This document shows, piece by piece, positions 56,726 through 64,000 of a DNA stretch of 64,000 bases. The DNA comes from Croceibacterium salegens (GTDB taxonomy: Bacteria; Pseudomonadota; Alphaproteobacteria; Sphingomonadales; Sphingomonadaceae): contig NZ_WTYM01000058.1 of the NCBI RefSeq assembly GCF_009827435.1, positions 178,276-242,275 of the forward strand, written 5' to 3'. The stretch's first letter is position 1. Each line of letters begins with the position of its first letter. Under the pieces are notes generated by a model. The model was not told the DNA's origin. It worked only from the letters and a program-made list of their open reading frames with translations, and did not search any database. Position numbers and translations under genes: made by a program.

Positions 56726-57660
56726 TGCTTCGCGCGCTCTTTGCTTTGCTGGCTGCGGCCTGTCTCGCTGCCTGCGCTACCGTGCCCGAAGGGCCCAAGC
56801 GCATCGCGCTGACCTTCGACGACGTACCGCGCAATCCGGGCGCCTTCCTGTCCGAGGATGAACGGACCGAACGCCTGATCGACGGCCTGCGGCAGGCAGG
56901 CGTCGGGCAGGCCGCGTTCTTCGTCACCACCGGCAACCTCGCCAAGACCACCGGCGGGGCGGAGCGGATCGCGCGCTACGAAGCTGCAGGCCATGTGCTT
57001 GGCAATCACACCTTCAGCCACCCGCACCTGTCGCAGGTGAGCGCCGAGGCTTTCCTTGACGACGTGGACAAGGCGGCCGAATGGCTCGCCCCGCATGCGA
57101 GCAGCCGCCCGTGGATGCGTTTCCCCTATCTCGACGAGGGCCGTGAGGACCGGACGAAGCGCGAGGCGGTGCGCGCCGGGCTCGCCGCGCGCGGCCTGTC
57201 GAACGGCGTGGTGACGGTCGACGCGAGCGACTGGAAGTACGACGACCTCGCGATTGCGGCCAAAGCCGCCGGTGAGCCGATGGACATGAATGCCCTGCGC
57301 GACCTGTGGGTCGAGAGCCATGTGGACGCGGCCGAATTCTACGACGACCTCGCGCGCAAGTCCCTGGGCCGGTCCCCGGCACACATCCTATTGATGCACG
57401 AGACGGACCTTTCGGCGCTGTTCGTCGCCGATCTCGTCGCCGCGCTCAGGGCCAGGGGCTGGGAAGTCATCACCGCCGACGAGGCCTTCGCCGACCCGCT
57501 CGCCGCGATGCTGCCCGATGTGGCGAGCGCGCAGGGGACCATCACCGAAATGGTCGCATGGGAACGCGGCTTTCCCGCGCCGCGATGGTATGCGCGCAAC
57601 AGCGAGACGCTCGCGACCGCGGAGTTCGACCGCCGGGTTCTGAAGAAGGAAGGCAAATGA
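56722..57660 (+). CDS. Polysaccharide deacetylase-like lipoprotein
   Basis: The 312-residue protein has a lipoprotein-type signal ([14 protein letters not shown], lipobox Cys-18). Its NodB-type deacetylase fold carries the metal/catalytic motifs TFDD (31-34) and NHTFSH (95-100), and SHILLMH-like segment [10 protein letters not shown] near the end. It should be anchored in the envelope and remove acetyl groups from a glycan or another N-acetyl/ester substrate. It overlaps mmsA by four bases and the enoyl-CoA hydratase by three, which is odd because it has no role in valine breakdown. Confidence 0.85.
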   Translation: MMLRALFALLAAACLAACATVPEGPKRIALTFDDVPRNPGAFLSEDERTERLIDGLRQAGVGQAAFFVTTGNLAKTTGGAERIARYEAAGHVLGNHTFSHPHLSQVSAEAFLDDVDKAAEWLAPHASSRPWMRFPYLDEGREDRTKREAVRAGLAARGLSNGVVTVDASDWKYDDLAIAAKAAGEPMDMNALRDLWVESHVDAAEFYDDLARKSLGRSPAHILLMHETDLSALFVADLVAALRARGWEVITADEAFADPLAAMLPDVASAQGTITEMVAWERGFPAPRWYARNSETLATAEFDRRVLKKEGK

Positions 57661-58439
57661 GCTACGAAACCATTCTCGTCGAAACCCGCGGTGCGGTGAC
57701 GCTCATCACGCTCAACCGGCCGCAGGCGCTCAACGCGCTCAACAGCAAGGTGCTGGCCGAGCTGATCGACGCTTTCGCCGCCTACGAGGCCGACCACACC
57801 CAGCTCTGCGCGGTGCTGACCGGCAGCGGCGAGAAGGCCTTTGCCGCCGGGGCGGACATCAAGGAGATGGCCGACAAGCCGGCGGTCGATTTCTACCTCG
57901 AGGATCACTTCTCCGGCTGGCAGTCCGACCTCGTGAAGCGGACCCGCAAGCCGTGGATCGCCGCGGTCAACGGCTTCGCGCTGGGCGGCGGGTGCGAGCT
58001 GGCGATGATGGCCGACTTCATCATCGCCGCCGACAGCGCCAAGTTCGGCCAGCCCGAAATCAAGCTCGGCGTCGCGCCCGGCATGGGCGGCAGCCAGCGG
58101 CTGACCCGCGCGGTCGGCAAGGCCAAGGCGATGGAGATGTGCCTCACCGGGCGGATGATGGACGCCGGGGAGGCCGAGCGTTCGAGCCTCGTCGCCCGCG
58201 TCGTGCCGCTCGCCGACCTGCTCGAAGATGCACTGAAGACCGCCGAGACGATCGCGTCGATGCCGCCGATGGCCGCGATCGCCAACAAGGAGATGGTCAA
58301 CGCCGCCTACGAGACGACGCTCGAACAGGGCCTGCTGTTCGAACGCCGCCTGTTCCAGGTCCTCGCCGCGAGCGAGGACAAGGCGGAGGGCATGAAGGCC
58401 TTCGTCGAGAAGCGACCGGGTGTGTGGAAGGGGCGGTGA
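57657..58439 (+). CDS. Enoyl-CoA hydratase
   Basis: The 260-residue crotonase-fold enzyme shows the oxyanion segment [13 protein letters not shown] (about 62-74) and [15 protein letters not shown] (about 106-120), followed by two catalytic Glu positions in [17 protein letters not shown]. This fits short-chain enoyl-CoA hydratase. In this operon it would hydrate methacrylyl-CoA to 3-hydroxyisobutyryl-CoA, upstream of MmsB. The start overlaps the deacetylase stop. Confidence 0.93.
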   Translation: MSYETILVETRGAVTLITLNRPQALNALNSKVLAELIDAFAAYEADHTQLCAVLTGSGEKAFAAGADIKEMADKPAVDFYLEDHFSGWQSDLVKRTRKPWIAAVNGFALGGGCELAMMADFIIAADSAKFGQPEIKLGVAPGMGGSQRLTRAVGKAKAMEMCLTGRMMDAGEAERSSLVARVVPLADLLEDALKTAETIASMPPMAAIANKEMVNAAYETTLEQGLLFERRLFQVLAASEDKAEGMKAFVEKRPGVWKGR

Positions 58440-58684
58440 ACCTCATTCCGGACGGCATCCTTCCCCTTGCGCTTATCGGCGGAGGAATGGCGGTCATTTG
58501 GTTGTCGGTGGAAGCACTGACCGGGATCAAGGGCGGACTACATTCGCTTGTCCACCGCTTGCTGTCGTTCGGAGTCGTTGATGGCAATCCGCGTCGAACC
58601 CAATTGGCCCGCTACGAAGGCGTGTTCGAATTGTTGGCCGGGATATTGATGGTAATCGCGGGCTTCGCCCGCATGGGAGTGTGA
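58436..58684 (+). CDS. Small two-helix membrane protein
   Basis: This 82-residue gene starts with GTG at 58436, overlapping the hydratase stop by four bases, and ends one base before mmsB. Two hydrophobic segments are seen: [21 protein letters not shown] and [19 protein letters not shown]. No family is recognised. Its tight placement implies it is expressed with mmsA-ech-mmsB; it may be a small inner-membrane protein. Confidence 0.7.
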   Translation: MNLIPDGILPLALIGGGMAVIWLSVEALTGIKGGLHSLVHRLLSFGVVDGNPRRTQLARYEGVFELLAGILMVIAGFARMGV

Positions 58685-58685
58685 A

Positions 58686-59555
58686 ATGAAAATCGCCTTC
58701 ATCGGCCTCGGCAACATGGGCGGCGGGATGGCCGCTAACCTCGTCAAGGAAGGGCACGCGGTGCGCGCGTTCGACCTTGCGAATGAAGCGCTCGATGCGG
58801 CCCGGAACAACGGCTGCGAAACGTTCGCTTCGGTGCGCGAAGCGGTCGAGGGCGTCGATGCGGTCGTCTCGATGCTGCCCAACGGCGGAATCGTGAAATC
58901 GGTCTTCACGTCGGACGTGATCGGCACCGCGCCCACCGACGCCATCCTGATCGATTGCTCGACCATCGACGTCGCCACCGCGCGCGAGGTCGAGCAACTG
59001 GCAGCCGATGCCGGTTACGCGATGGTCGATGCCCCGGTCTCGGGCGGCATCGCCGCGGCCAATGCCGGCACGCTGACCTTCATGGTCGGCGGCAGCGACG
59101 AGGGGTTCGAGCGGGCGAAGGCCGTTCTCGAAGGCATGGGCAAGGCGGTGATCCACGCCGGCGGCGCGGGGGCGGGGCAGGCGGCCAAGATCTGCAACAA
59201 CATGATGCTCGGCATCCACATGATCGGCACCTGCGAGGCCTTCACCATGGCGCAGCGGCTCGGGCTCGACCCGAAGGTGTTTTACGACATCGCCTCGGTC
59301 TCCTCGGGCCAGTCGTGGTCGGTGACGAGCTATTGCCCGCTTCCCGGCGTCGGCCCGACCACACCGGCGGACAACGGCTACAAGGGCGGTTTCGCCGCCG
59401 GGCTGATGCTCAAGGACCTGAGGCTGGCGATGGAAGCGGCGGAAACCGCCGGGGTGGACGCTCAGATGGGCCGCCACGCGCGCGAACTCTACGAAGCCTT
59501 CGACGCCGCCGGCAACGGCGGCCGCGACTTCTCGGCGATCATCGAGACGCTGTAA
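58686..59555 (+). CDS. mmsB: 3-hydroxyisobutyrate dehydrogenase
   Basis: The 289-residue protein has the Rossmann motif GLGNMGGGMA (residues 7-16), the substrate-binding DAPVSGGIAAANAGTL and the catalytic Lys in GAGQAAKICNNM. It oxidises 3-hydroxyisobutyrate to methylmalonate semialdehyde with NAD, the step before MmsA. Length and motifs are normal for the family. A hairpin including its stop codon ends the operon. Confidence 0.94.
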   Translation: MKIAFIGLGNMGGGMAANLVKEGHAVRAFDLANEALDAARNNGCETFASVREAVEGVDAVVSMLPNGGIVKSVFTSDVIGTAPTDAILIDCSTIDVATAREVEQLAADAGYAMVDAPVSGGIAAANAGTLTFMVGGSDEGFERAKAVLEGMGKAVIHAGGAGAGQAAKICNNMMLGIHMIGTCEAFTMAQRLGLDPKVFYDIASVSSGQSWSVTSYCPLPGVGPTTPADNGYKGGFAAGLMLKDLRLAMEAAETAGVDAQMGRHARELYEAFDAAGNGGRDFSAIIETL

Positions 59556-59580
59556 TTCCTCCCCGTGTCGGGGAGGAATT
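59554..59580 (+). terminator. Hairpin at the mmsB 3' end
   Basis: AATTCCTCCCCG and CGGGGAGGAATT form a perfect 12-bp stem with a 3-base loop, including the last bases of the mmsB stop. Only a short T stretch follows, so it may stabilise mRNA as well as terminate. Confidence 0.7.
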
Positions 59581-59686
59581 TGCTGTCCTACAAGCCCTTG
59601 GTTGTGCTTGGGTCGCCCGATGGAGATTCGGCGGTCAGGCTTGAGGAAATCGGACCAGTTTGCGGCAACCCGGAGTTTTACCCCAA

Positions 59687-59704
59687 GACACTGTCAACAG
59701 TGTC
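59687..59704. promoter_or_regulatory. 18-bp palindrome in the mmsB-manA gap (TetR-operator-like)
   Basis: GACACTGT-CA-ACAGTGTC is a perfect 8-bp inverted repeat with a 2-bp centre. On the minus strand it includes TTGACA-like -35 sequences. It resembles TetR-family operators, but both flanking genes converge on this gap, so it has no obvious gene to control. The rest of the 164-bp gap shows nothing else recognisable besides the hairpin at 59554. Confidence 0.45.
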
Positions 59705-59719
59705 AAGCGCATGTAAACC

Positions 59720-60523
59720 TCAAGCCATGGGCTGGGCGATGAGGCAGGTGCCGTCTTCGGCGAATTCGACCGCGTCGATCTCACGGGCCAGCGCGCATTG
59801 GCCGGGCGATACGGTCTCGCCTTCGACCGTGACTTCGCCCTCGCGCGGGATCACCAGCAAGGGGCCGCGGTAGCGCGCCGAGATCGCCGGGTCGGGACCA
59901 CCGGCAAGCTGGTCGAGCCGGAACCAGGGCCCGTCGACCAGTCCGACATCCGAGCCGTGCCCGACGTAGTTCTTCAGGCTGGCCGGATAGGGCTCGCCCT
60001 TCGCCACCGCCACGCCTTCGTCGAGGTGCAGATCGCGCGGGCGGCCGTAGTCGTAGAGGCGGTAGGTGATGTCCGAGTTCTGCTGGACCTCAATGATCGA
60101 GCAGCCCGGGCCGATGGCGTGGACGGTGCCCGCCGGGATGTAGAAGAAGTCGCCGGCACTGACTTCGTGCCAGGTCAGCAGGTCCTCGATGCTGCCGTCG
60201 AGCGCGGCGGCGCGCATTTCGTCGGGGCCCAGTTCACGGTCGAAGCCGATGCCGAGCGTCGCGCCCGGTTCGGCGTCGATCACCAGCCAGCATTCCTCCT
60301 TGCCCTGCCTGCCGATGCCCATCGCCTCGGTCTGCGCGTCGGACGGGTGGCACTGGACCGAGAGCTTTTCGCTGGTGAAAAGGTACTTCACCAGCAGGCC
60401 GGAAAGCTCGGGCGGCGGCACAAACCAGATCTCGCCGATCCGCTGGCCGTGCGGCGCGGTGAACGGGGCGGGCAGGTCGGTTCGGCCCCAGGGTTTCTCG
60501 ACGGTCTTGGTCTCGAGCAACAT
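59720..60523 (-). CDS. manA: Class I mannose-6-phosphate isomerase
   Basis: The 267-residue protein has the cupin-type fold of class I phosphomannose isomerase. Zinc-ligand segments are VQCHPSDAQTEAMG and EECWLVIDAEPGA, and FFYIPAGTVHAIG carries another metal-binding His. It interconverts mannose-6-phosphate and fructose-6-phosphate. It is of the short bacterial type, without the long C-terminal domain. It is 9 bases downstream of the Old Yellow Enzyme gene on the same strand, though no functional link is evident. Confidence 0.9.
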   Translation of the reverse strand: MLLETKTVEKPWGRTDLPAPFTAPHGQRIGEIWFVPPPELSGLLVKYLFTSEKLSVQCHPSDAQTEAMGIGRQGKEECWLVIDAEPGATLGIGFDRELGPDEMRAAALDGSIEDLLTWHEVSAGDFFYIPAGTVHAIGPGCSIIEVQQNSDITYRLYDYGRPRDLHLDEGVAVAKGEPYPASLKNYVGHGSDVGLVDGPWFRLDQLAGGPDPAISARYRGPLLVIPREGEVTVEGETVSPGQCALAREIDAVEFAEDGTCLIAQPMA

Positions 60524-60532
60524 CGCCCGGCC

Positions 60533-61660
60533 TTACCCCGCGTGGGCTTCCTCGACAATCGAGGTGTCCCACTCGAGCTTGCCGAGATCGGCACGGGTGA
60601 AGGTGCGGATGGCGGCGTAGTCGCGCGCCTCGATCTTCTTCACGAAGTCGGGGTCGCCGATCAGCGCCCGGCCGACCGCGACGAGGTCGAACTCGCCAGC
60701 CGCCAGTCGCGTTTCAAGGTCCTCGATCGCCTCGCCGACCCGCGCACCGGGATCGCGGCCTTCCATGAACACCGTCATCACGTCGGTATCGAGCCCGACG
60801 CTGCCGACGGTGATGGTGGGGAGGCCGCCGAGGGTCTTGACCCAGCCGGCAAGGTTGCGGCCGTCGCCGTCCCACTCGGGCTCCCAGAAGCGCCGGGTCG
60901 AGCAGTGCAGGACGTCGACCCCGGCCTCGCGCAGCATGGTGGCGAGCGTTTCCAGTTCGGCGCAGTCGGCGGCGACCCTGGCGTCGTAGTCGACCTCCTT
61001 CCACTGGCTGAAGCGCAGCGAGATGACGAAGTCGGGGCCGCACTCGGCGCGGATGGCGCGGACGATTTCAGCCGGGAAGCGCGCCCGGTCGGCAATGGCG
61101 GGGCCGCCGTAGCCGTCGTCGCGGACGTTGGAGCCGTGCCAGAGGAACTGGTCGAGCAGGTAGCCGTGCGCGGCGTGGACCTCGACCCCGGCAGCGCCGA
61201 TGTCCTGCGCGACCATGGCCGAACGGACGAAGCCTTCGCCGATTTCCTCCATCTCGGCGCGGGTCATGGCCCGGCCGCTGTCCTTCTTCGGCGAGGCCTT
61301 GCCCGAGGGGCTGAGCGCCTGTCCGTCGGTCCGCAGCGCGCCCTCGTGCCACAGCTGCAGCAGCATCTCCCCGCCCTCGCGGCGCACCGCATCGACGCAG
61401 CCCTGCCAGGCCGAGGCGGTCTTGGCGTTGATGTGCGCCGAGGTCGGCTGCACGGTCGAGGAGGGATGGTCGATCGCCGCGCTCTCGCCGATGATCAGCG
61501 GCACGCCCCCGGCTGCGCGGCGGGCGTAGTAGGCGGCCAGCTCGGGCTTGGGCGCACCCGCCTCGCACATCCCGCGCTGCATCGCCGGCATCACGAAGCG
61601 GTTGGCCAGCATGAGCGGGCCGAGCCGGAACGGCGTGAACAGCGGCGAGGGTCCAGTCAT
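60533..61660 (-). CDS. NADH:flavin oxidoreductase (Old Yellow Enzyme family)
   Basis: The 375-residue FMN-binding TIM barrel shows the OYE/2,4-dienoyl-CoA reductase-type N-terminus (PLFTPFRLGPLMLANRFVMPAM), GVEVHAAHGYLLDQFLW near the active site and a C-terminal phosphate-binding segment VAVGRALIGDPDFVKK. It lacks the iron-sulfur C-terminal extension of 2,4-dienoyl-CoA reductase, so it is an OYE-type ene-reductase. Substrates could be unsaturated carbonyl or aromatic-derived compounds. Confidence 0.9.
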   Translation of the reverse strand: MTGPSPLFTPFRLGPLMLANRFVMPAMQRGMCEAGAPKPELAAYYARRAAGGVPLIIGESAAIDHPSSTVQPTSAHINAKTASAWQGCVDAVRREGGEMLLQLWHEGALRTDGQALSPSGKASPKKDSGRAMTRAEMEEIGEGFVRSAMVAQDIGAAGVEVHAAHGYLLDQFLWHGSNVRDDGYGGPAIADRARFPAEIVRAIRAECGPDFVISLRFSQWKEVDYDARVAADCAELETLATMLREAGVDVLHCSTRRFWEPEWDGDGRNLAGWVKTLGGLPTITVGSVGLDTDVMTVFMEGRDPGARVGEAIEDLETRLAAGEFDLVAVGRALIGDPDFVKKIEARDYAAIRTFTRADLGKLEWDTSIVEEAHAG

Positions 61661-61701
61661 TGCGGCTTTCCTACACGAGAGGCAGCGGCCATACTCGCCT
61701 G

Positions 61702-62520
61702 ATGGAACTCGACTATCAAGCCTACGAAGCGCTGTTCAACACCGGCGACGATGCCGCGCTGGTCGAGCGCTTTTTCGCGACCGATTGCCGCATGGTCAGC
61801 GCCAACGGCGTGCGCGAGGGGGCGGACGGGCTGCTCGCGTTCCTCACCTGGGCGCACGACGGCGTGCGCGAGGTCATGCGCCCGCAGACCGTGCTGAGCC
61901 GCGACGGTCTGCTGTTCGCCGAGGTCGACATGGACTTCCACGCCAGCAAGCACCGGCCTGACTTCCCGTTCGGCGAGTTGTTCCCCGGCGACCTCGTGAC
62001 GGTGAAGTTCTTCGTCACCTATACGCTGAATGCCGACGGCAAGATCGCCGAGCTCAAGTCGATGACCTGGCCGCCAGAGCATGGCGTGACCAAGCTGCCG
62101 CGGCTGGGCACCCACCCGAGCCAGCAGGCGGCTTTCCAGGCCTATTCGGCGGCCTTCTCCGGCGCCGAGTTCGAGCACTTCCCGCAGTTCTACACCGACG
62201 ACGTCACGCTGCACCTGACCAGCTCGGTCGGCGACGTGGTCGGCAAGCAGGGCATCATCGACTTCTACAGGCCGATGTTCGCCAAGGTGCGCGAAACGGT
62301 CATCCCCGAGCACCTCGAATTCACCGACGGCAAGATCGTCTACGACGCCGTAAGCCGCTTCACTGCGGTCGAGGATGCACCCGATTTCGTGGTCGGCCCG
62401 CTCAAGCAAGGCGAGTTCTACGATGTGCCGGTGCGGGTGGTTTACCAGCTGCGCGACGGGCTGATCTGCGACATCCACGTCACCCGCCGCGGCGAGCGGA
62501 CTTTCGGCGGCAATGCCTGA
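61702..62520 (+). CDS. Tandem NTF2-like (SnoaL-type) protein
   Basis: The 272-residue protein appears to hold two NTF2-fold domains. The first covers about 1-140 (YEALFNTGDDAALVERFFATDCRM...), the second about 145-270 (YSAAFSGAEFEHFPQFYTDDVTLHL...), each with the usual hydrophobic strand pattern. Single NTF2-like proteins often act as isomerases, dehydratases or ligand-binding proteins; a tandem form might make its own dimer-like core. It is divergent from the Old Yellow Enzyme gene. I start it at ATG 61702, since the upstream codons fall in the promoter region. Confidence 0.75.
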   Translation: MELDYQAYEALFNTGDDAALVERFFATDCRMVSANGVREGADGLLAFLTWAHDGVREVMRPQTVLSRDGLLFAEVDMDFHASKHRPDFPFGELFPGDLVTVKFFVTYTLNADGKIAELKSMTWPPEHGVTKLPRLGTHPSQQAAFQAYSAAFSGAEFEHFPQFYTDDVTLHLTSSVGDVVGKQGIIDFYRPMFAKVRETVIPEHLEFTDGKIVYDAVSRFTAVEDAPDFVVGPLKQGEFYDVPVRVVYQLRDGLICDIHVTRRGERTFGGNA

Positions 62521-62534
62521 GCTTCCAAACTATT

Positions 62535-62559
62535 TTGCAGTGCAGCTATTGCATTGCAA
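62535..62559. promoter_or_regulatory. Two YTGC-N3-GCA palindromes before the TauE-type gene
   Basis: TTGC-AGT-GCAG (62535-62545) and TTGC-ATT-GCAA (62549-62559) lie side by side, 46-70 bp upstream of the likely GTG start at 62605. They match the pattern of boxes at 8156, 9993, 18890 and 28376. The pair spacing of 14 bp would suit cooperative binding. Confidence 0.5.
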
Positions 62560-62604
62560 CATTTTGACTGGACGGAAGAACCCGGCGCTATAGGATGGCG
62601 ATCC

Positions 62605-63426
62605 GTGGGCCAAACCGGATCGTTCCTGCTGCCGCTCGCCGCGCTACTCGCGGCAGGGGCGGGGGCGGGTTTCGCCGGGGGACTTTTCGGGATCGGCGGC
62701 GGGTTCGTGGTGGTGCCCGCGCTGATGCTGATCCTGCCGCTGCTCGGCACCGAACCGGATCAGCTGACCCATGTCGCGGTCGGCACTTCGCTCGCCTCGA
62801 TCATCTTCACGTCGATCCGCTCGGTAAACGCGCATGCCCGCCGCGGTGCGGTGGATTTCGAGCTGCTCAGGACCTGGGCGCCATGGGTCGTGATCGGCAC
62901 GGTGCTGGGCACCTGGGTCGCGGACATGATCTCGAGCGCGACGCTGGCGATCATATTCGGCGTCGGAGTGCTGCTGTTCGCGGTGCATTTCCTCACGCCG
63001 GCCCTGCATGACCGGCGTGTCGCCGCGGCCATGCCGGACGGCACGACCCGCGCCGGGTTGGCCGGTGGTCTCGGGCTGCTCTCGGCCCTGCTCGGCATCG
63101 GCGGGGGGACGATCACCACGGTGGTGATGACCATGTGCGGCGCGCCGATTCACCGCGCCATCGGCACCGCCTCGGGCATGGGGGCGATCATCGCCTTTCC
63201 GGGGGCGGTCGGGTTCATGGTCATCGGCTTCATGGCGCCGGGGCTGCCGTGGGGTTCGGTCGGCTACGTCAACCTGCCCGCGGCGCTGGCAATCATCGTC
63301 ACCTCGGTGCTCGTCGCCCCGCTTGGGGTCGCCGCCGCGCACAAGCTCAGCGCGCCGCTGCTGCGAACCGTTTTCGGATTCTACCTGATCTTCGTGGGCA
63401 TCACGATGATCGCCAACGGCCAGTGA
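62605..63426 (+). CDS. TauE/SafE-family membrane permease
   Basis: The 273-residue protein has about eight membrane helices in two repeats. Each repeat carries a Gly-rich signature: GLFGIGGGFVVVPALML near the N-terminus and ALLGIGGGTITTVVM in the middle, typical of TauE/SafE (DUF81) anion permeases. Family members export or import sulfite, sulfoacetate, taurine-derived anions and others. The GTG at 62605 follows AGGA; an upstream TTG at 62554 would overlap the palindromes and is less likely. Its substrate is not evident from neighbours. Confidence 0.88.
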   Translation: MGQTGSFLLPLAALLAAGAGAGFAGGLFGIGGGFVVVPALMLILPLLGTEPDQLTHVAVGTSLASIIFTSIRSVNAHARRGAVDFELLRTWAPWVVIGTVLGTWVADMISSATLAIIFGVGVLLFAVHFLTPALHDRRVAAAMPDGTTRAGLAGGLGLLSALLGIGGGTITTVVMTMCGAPIHRAIGTASGMGAIIAFPGAVGFMVIGFMAPGLPWGSVGYVNLPAALAIIVTSVLVAPLGVAAAHKLSAPLLRTVFGFYLIFVGITMIANGQ

Positions 63427-63440
63427 AGGGAGACCACGCC

Positions 63441-64000
63441 ATGCAAATCAACCGCAGGAACTTCATCGCCGGAACCGCCGTGGCGGGCACCGTTGCCGTC
63501 GCCGCGCAGGGGGTGTTTGGCAAGGACGCGCCGCAGCCGGTATTCGGCCCCAACAGCGGACAGGCGCTGCTCAGCCGGAACGAAAACCCCTACGGGCCCG
63601 CGCCGAGCGCGCTGCAGGCGATCACCGATACCGCGACCAAGGGCTGCTACTATTCCGACAAGGGCGTGGCTAAGCTGCGCGACATGATCGCCGAGCGCCA
63701 CATGGTCGCGCCCGAGCAGGTCGTGATCGGCGAAGGCTCGACCGAGATTCTCTCCGCCATCGCGCTAGCCTGGGGCGCCAAGGGCACGATCGTCTGTCCT
63801 TCGCTGTTCTGGGACACCACGGTGCAATACGGGGAGCGGCAGGGTGCCAAGGCGATCCGCGTCCCGCTGGCCGGAGACATGGACGTCGATCTCGCCGGCA
63901 TGGCCGCGGCGGTCGATGACAGCGTCTCGCTGGTCCACATCTGCAACCCCAACAACCCCACCGCAATGCTGATCGACCCGGCAAAGATGCGCGCCTTCGC
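63441..64000 (+). CDS. Tat-exported histidinol-phosphate-aminotransferase-like enzyme (partial)
   Basis: This gene starts at ATG 63441 after GAAGGGAGA and runs off the window; 186 codons are seen. The N-terminus NRRNFIAGTAVAGTVAVAAQG is a twin-arginine signal, so the enzyme should be exported folded with its cofactor. The next part is a fold-type I aminotransferase of the HisC branch: SRNENPYGP, ACxYSDKG-like CYYSDKGVAKLR and HICNPNNPT, the last near the cofactor-binding Asn. The PLP lysine lies beyond the window. A periplasmic aminotransferase is unusual; its substrate is unknown. Confidence 0.88.
   Translation, partial: MQINRRNFIAGTAVAGTVAVAAQGVFGKDAPQPVFGPNSGQALLSRNENPYGPAPSALQAITDTATKGCYYSDKGVAKLRDMIAERHMVAPEQVVIGEGSTEILSAIALAWGAKGTIVCPSLFWDTTVQYGERQGAKAIRVPLAGDMDVDLAGMAAAVDDSVSLVHICNPNNPTAMLIDPAKMRAF

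Overview
The window is about 64 kb of GC-rich bacterial chromosome, densely packed and mostly in overlapping operons. I infer an alphaproteobacterium of the Sphingomonadales type. The reasons are the LigAB-type extradiol dioxygenase, the ccoNOQP-GHIS-hemN operon with an FnrL-type regulator, the fused cysNC gene, the Tat-exported aminotransferase and the codon bias. No rRNA, tRNA, CRISPR array, insertion sequence or prophage was found.

Layout. (1) 0.25-8 kb: a LysR regulator diverges from an aromatic-catabolism operon: secreted metallo-beta-lactamase-fold protein, FAD hydroxylase, type I extradiol dioxygenase, alpha/beta C-C hydrolase, GST, cupin, FAH-family enzyme and a small exported protein. 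(2) 8.1-25.8 kb: nitrate assimilation. nasT-nasS encode a nitrate-responsive antiterminator pair. They are followed by nrtA-nrtB-nrtCD, an outer-membrane porin, a nitrite channel, a PP2C/kinase and cyanase, then nirB-nirD-nasA-globin-siroheme methyltransferase. Each of the two structural operons begins with a leader RNA of the same architecture, ending in an intrinsic terminator. (3) 25.8-37.7 kb: a ROK kinase and a GH13 alpha-glucosidase, then glgP-glgB-glgC-glgA-glgX. (4) 37.7-40.2 kb: two small membrane proteins and ligAB, with an FNR-type box between the two units. (5) 40.2-50.3 kb: the whole cbb3 oxidase operon with assembly genes and hemN, headed by a perfect FNR box and an FNR gene. (6) 50.3-54 kb: sulfate activation (cysQ, cysNC, cysD). 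(7) 54-59.6 kb: LuxR regulator and valine-catabolism genes (mmsA, enoyl-CoA hydratase, mmsB) with an inserted deacetylase and a small membrane protein. (8) 59.7-64 kb: mannose-6-phosphate isomerase, an Old Yellow Enzyme, an NTF2-fold protein, a TauE permease and a Tat-exported aminotransferase cut by the window edge.

How it works together. Nitrate would enter through the porin and the ABC transporter, be reduced by NasA and then by NirBD (using siroheme made with the encoded methyltransferase). NasS would hold NasT until nitrate arrives; free NasT would let polymerase pass both leader terminators. The cbb3 block and FnrL adapt respiration to low oxygen.

The most interesting signals are two. 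The first is the matched pair of nitrate leaders, whose promoter box, hairpin and terminator sit at identical offsets. The second is a short palindrome, YTGC-N3-GCA, shared by nasT, both nitrate leaders, the glycogen/alpha-glucosidase divergent promoter and the TauE gene. It resembles the PhaR-type operator CTGCN3GCAG and may link carbon storage with nitrogen assimilation.
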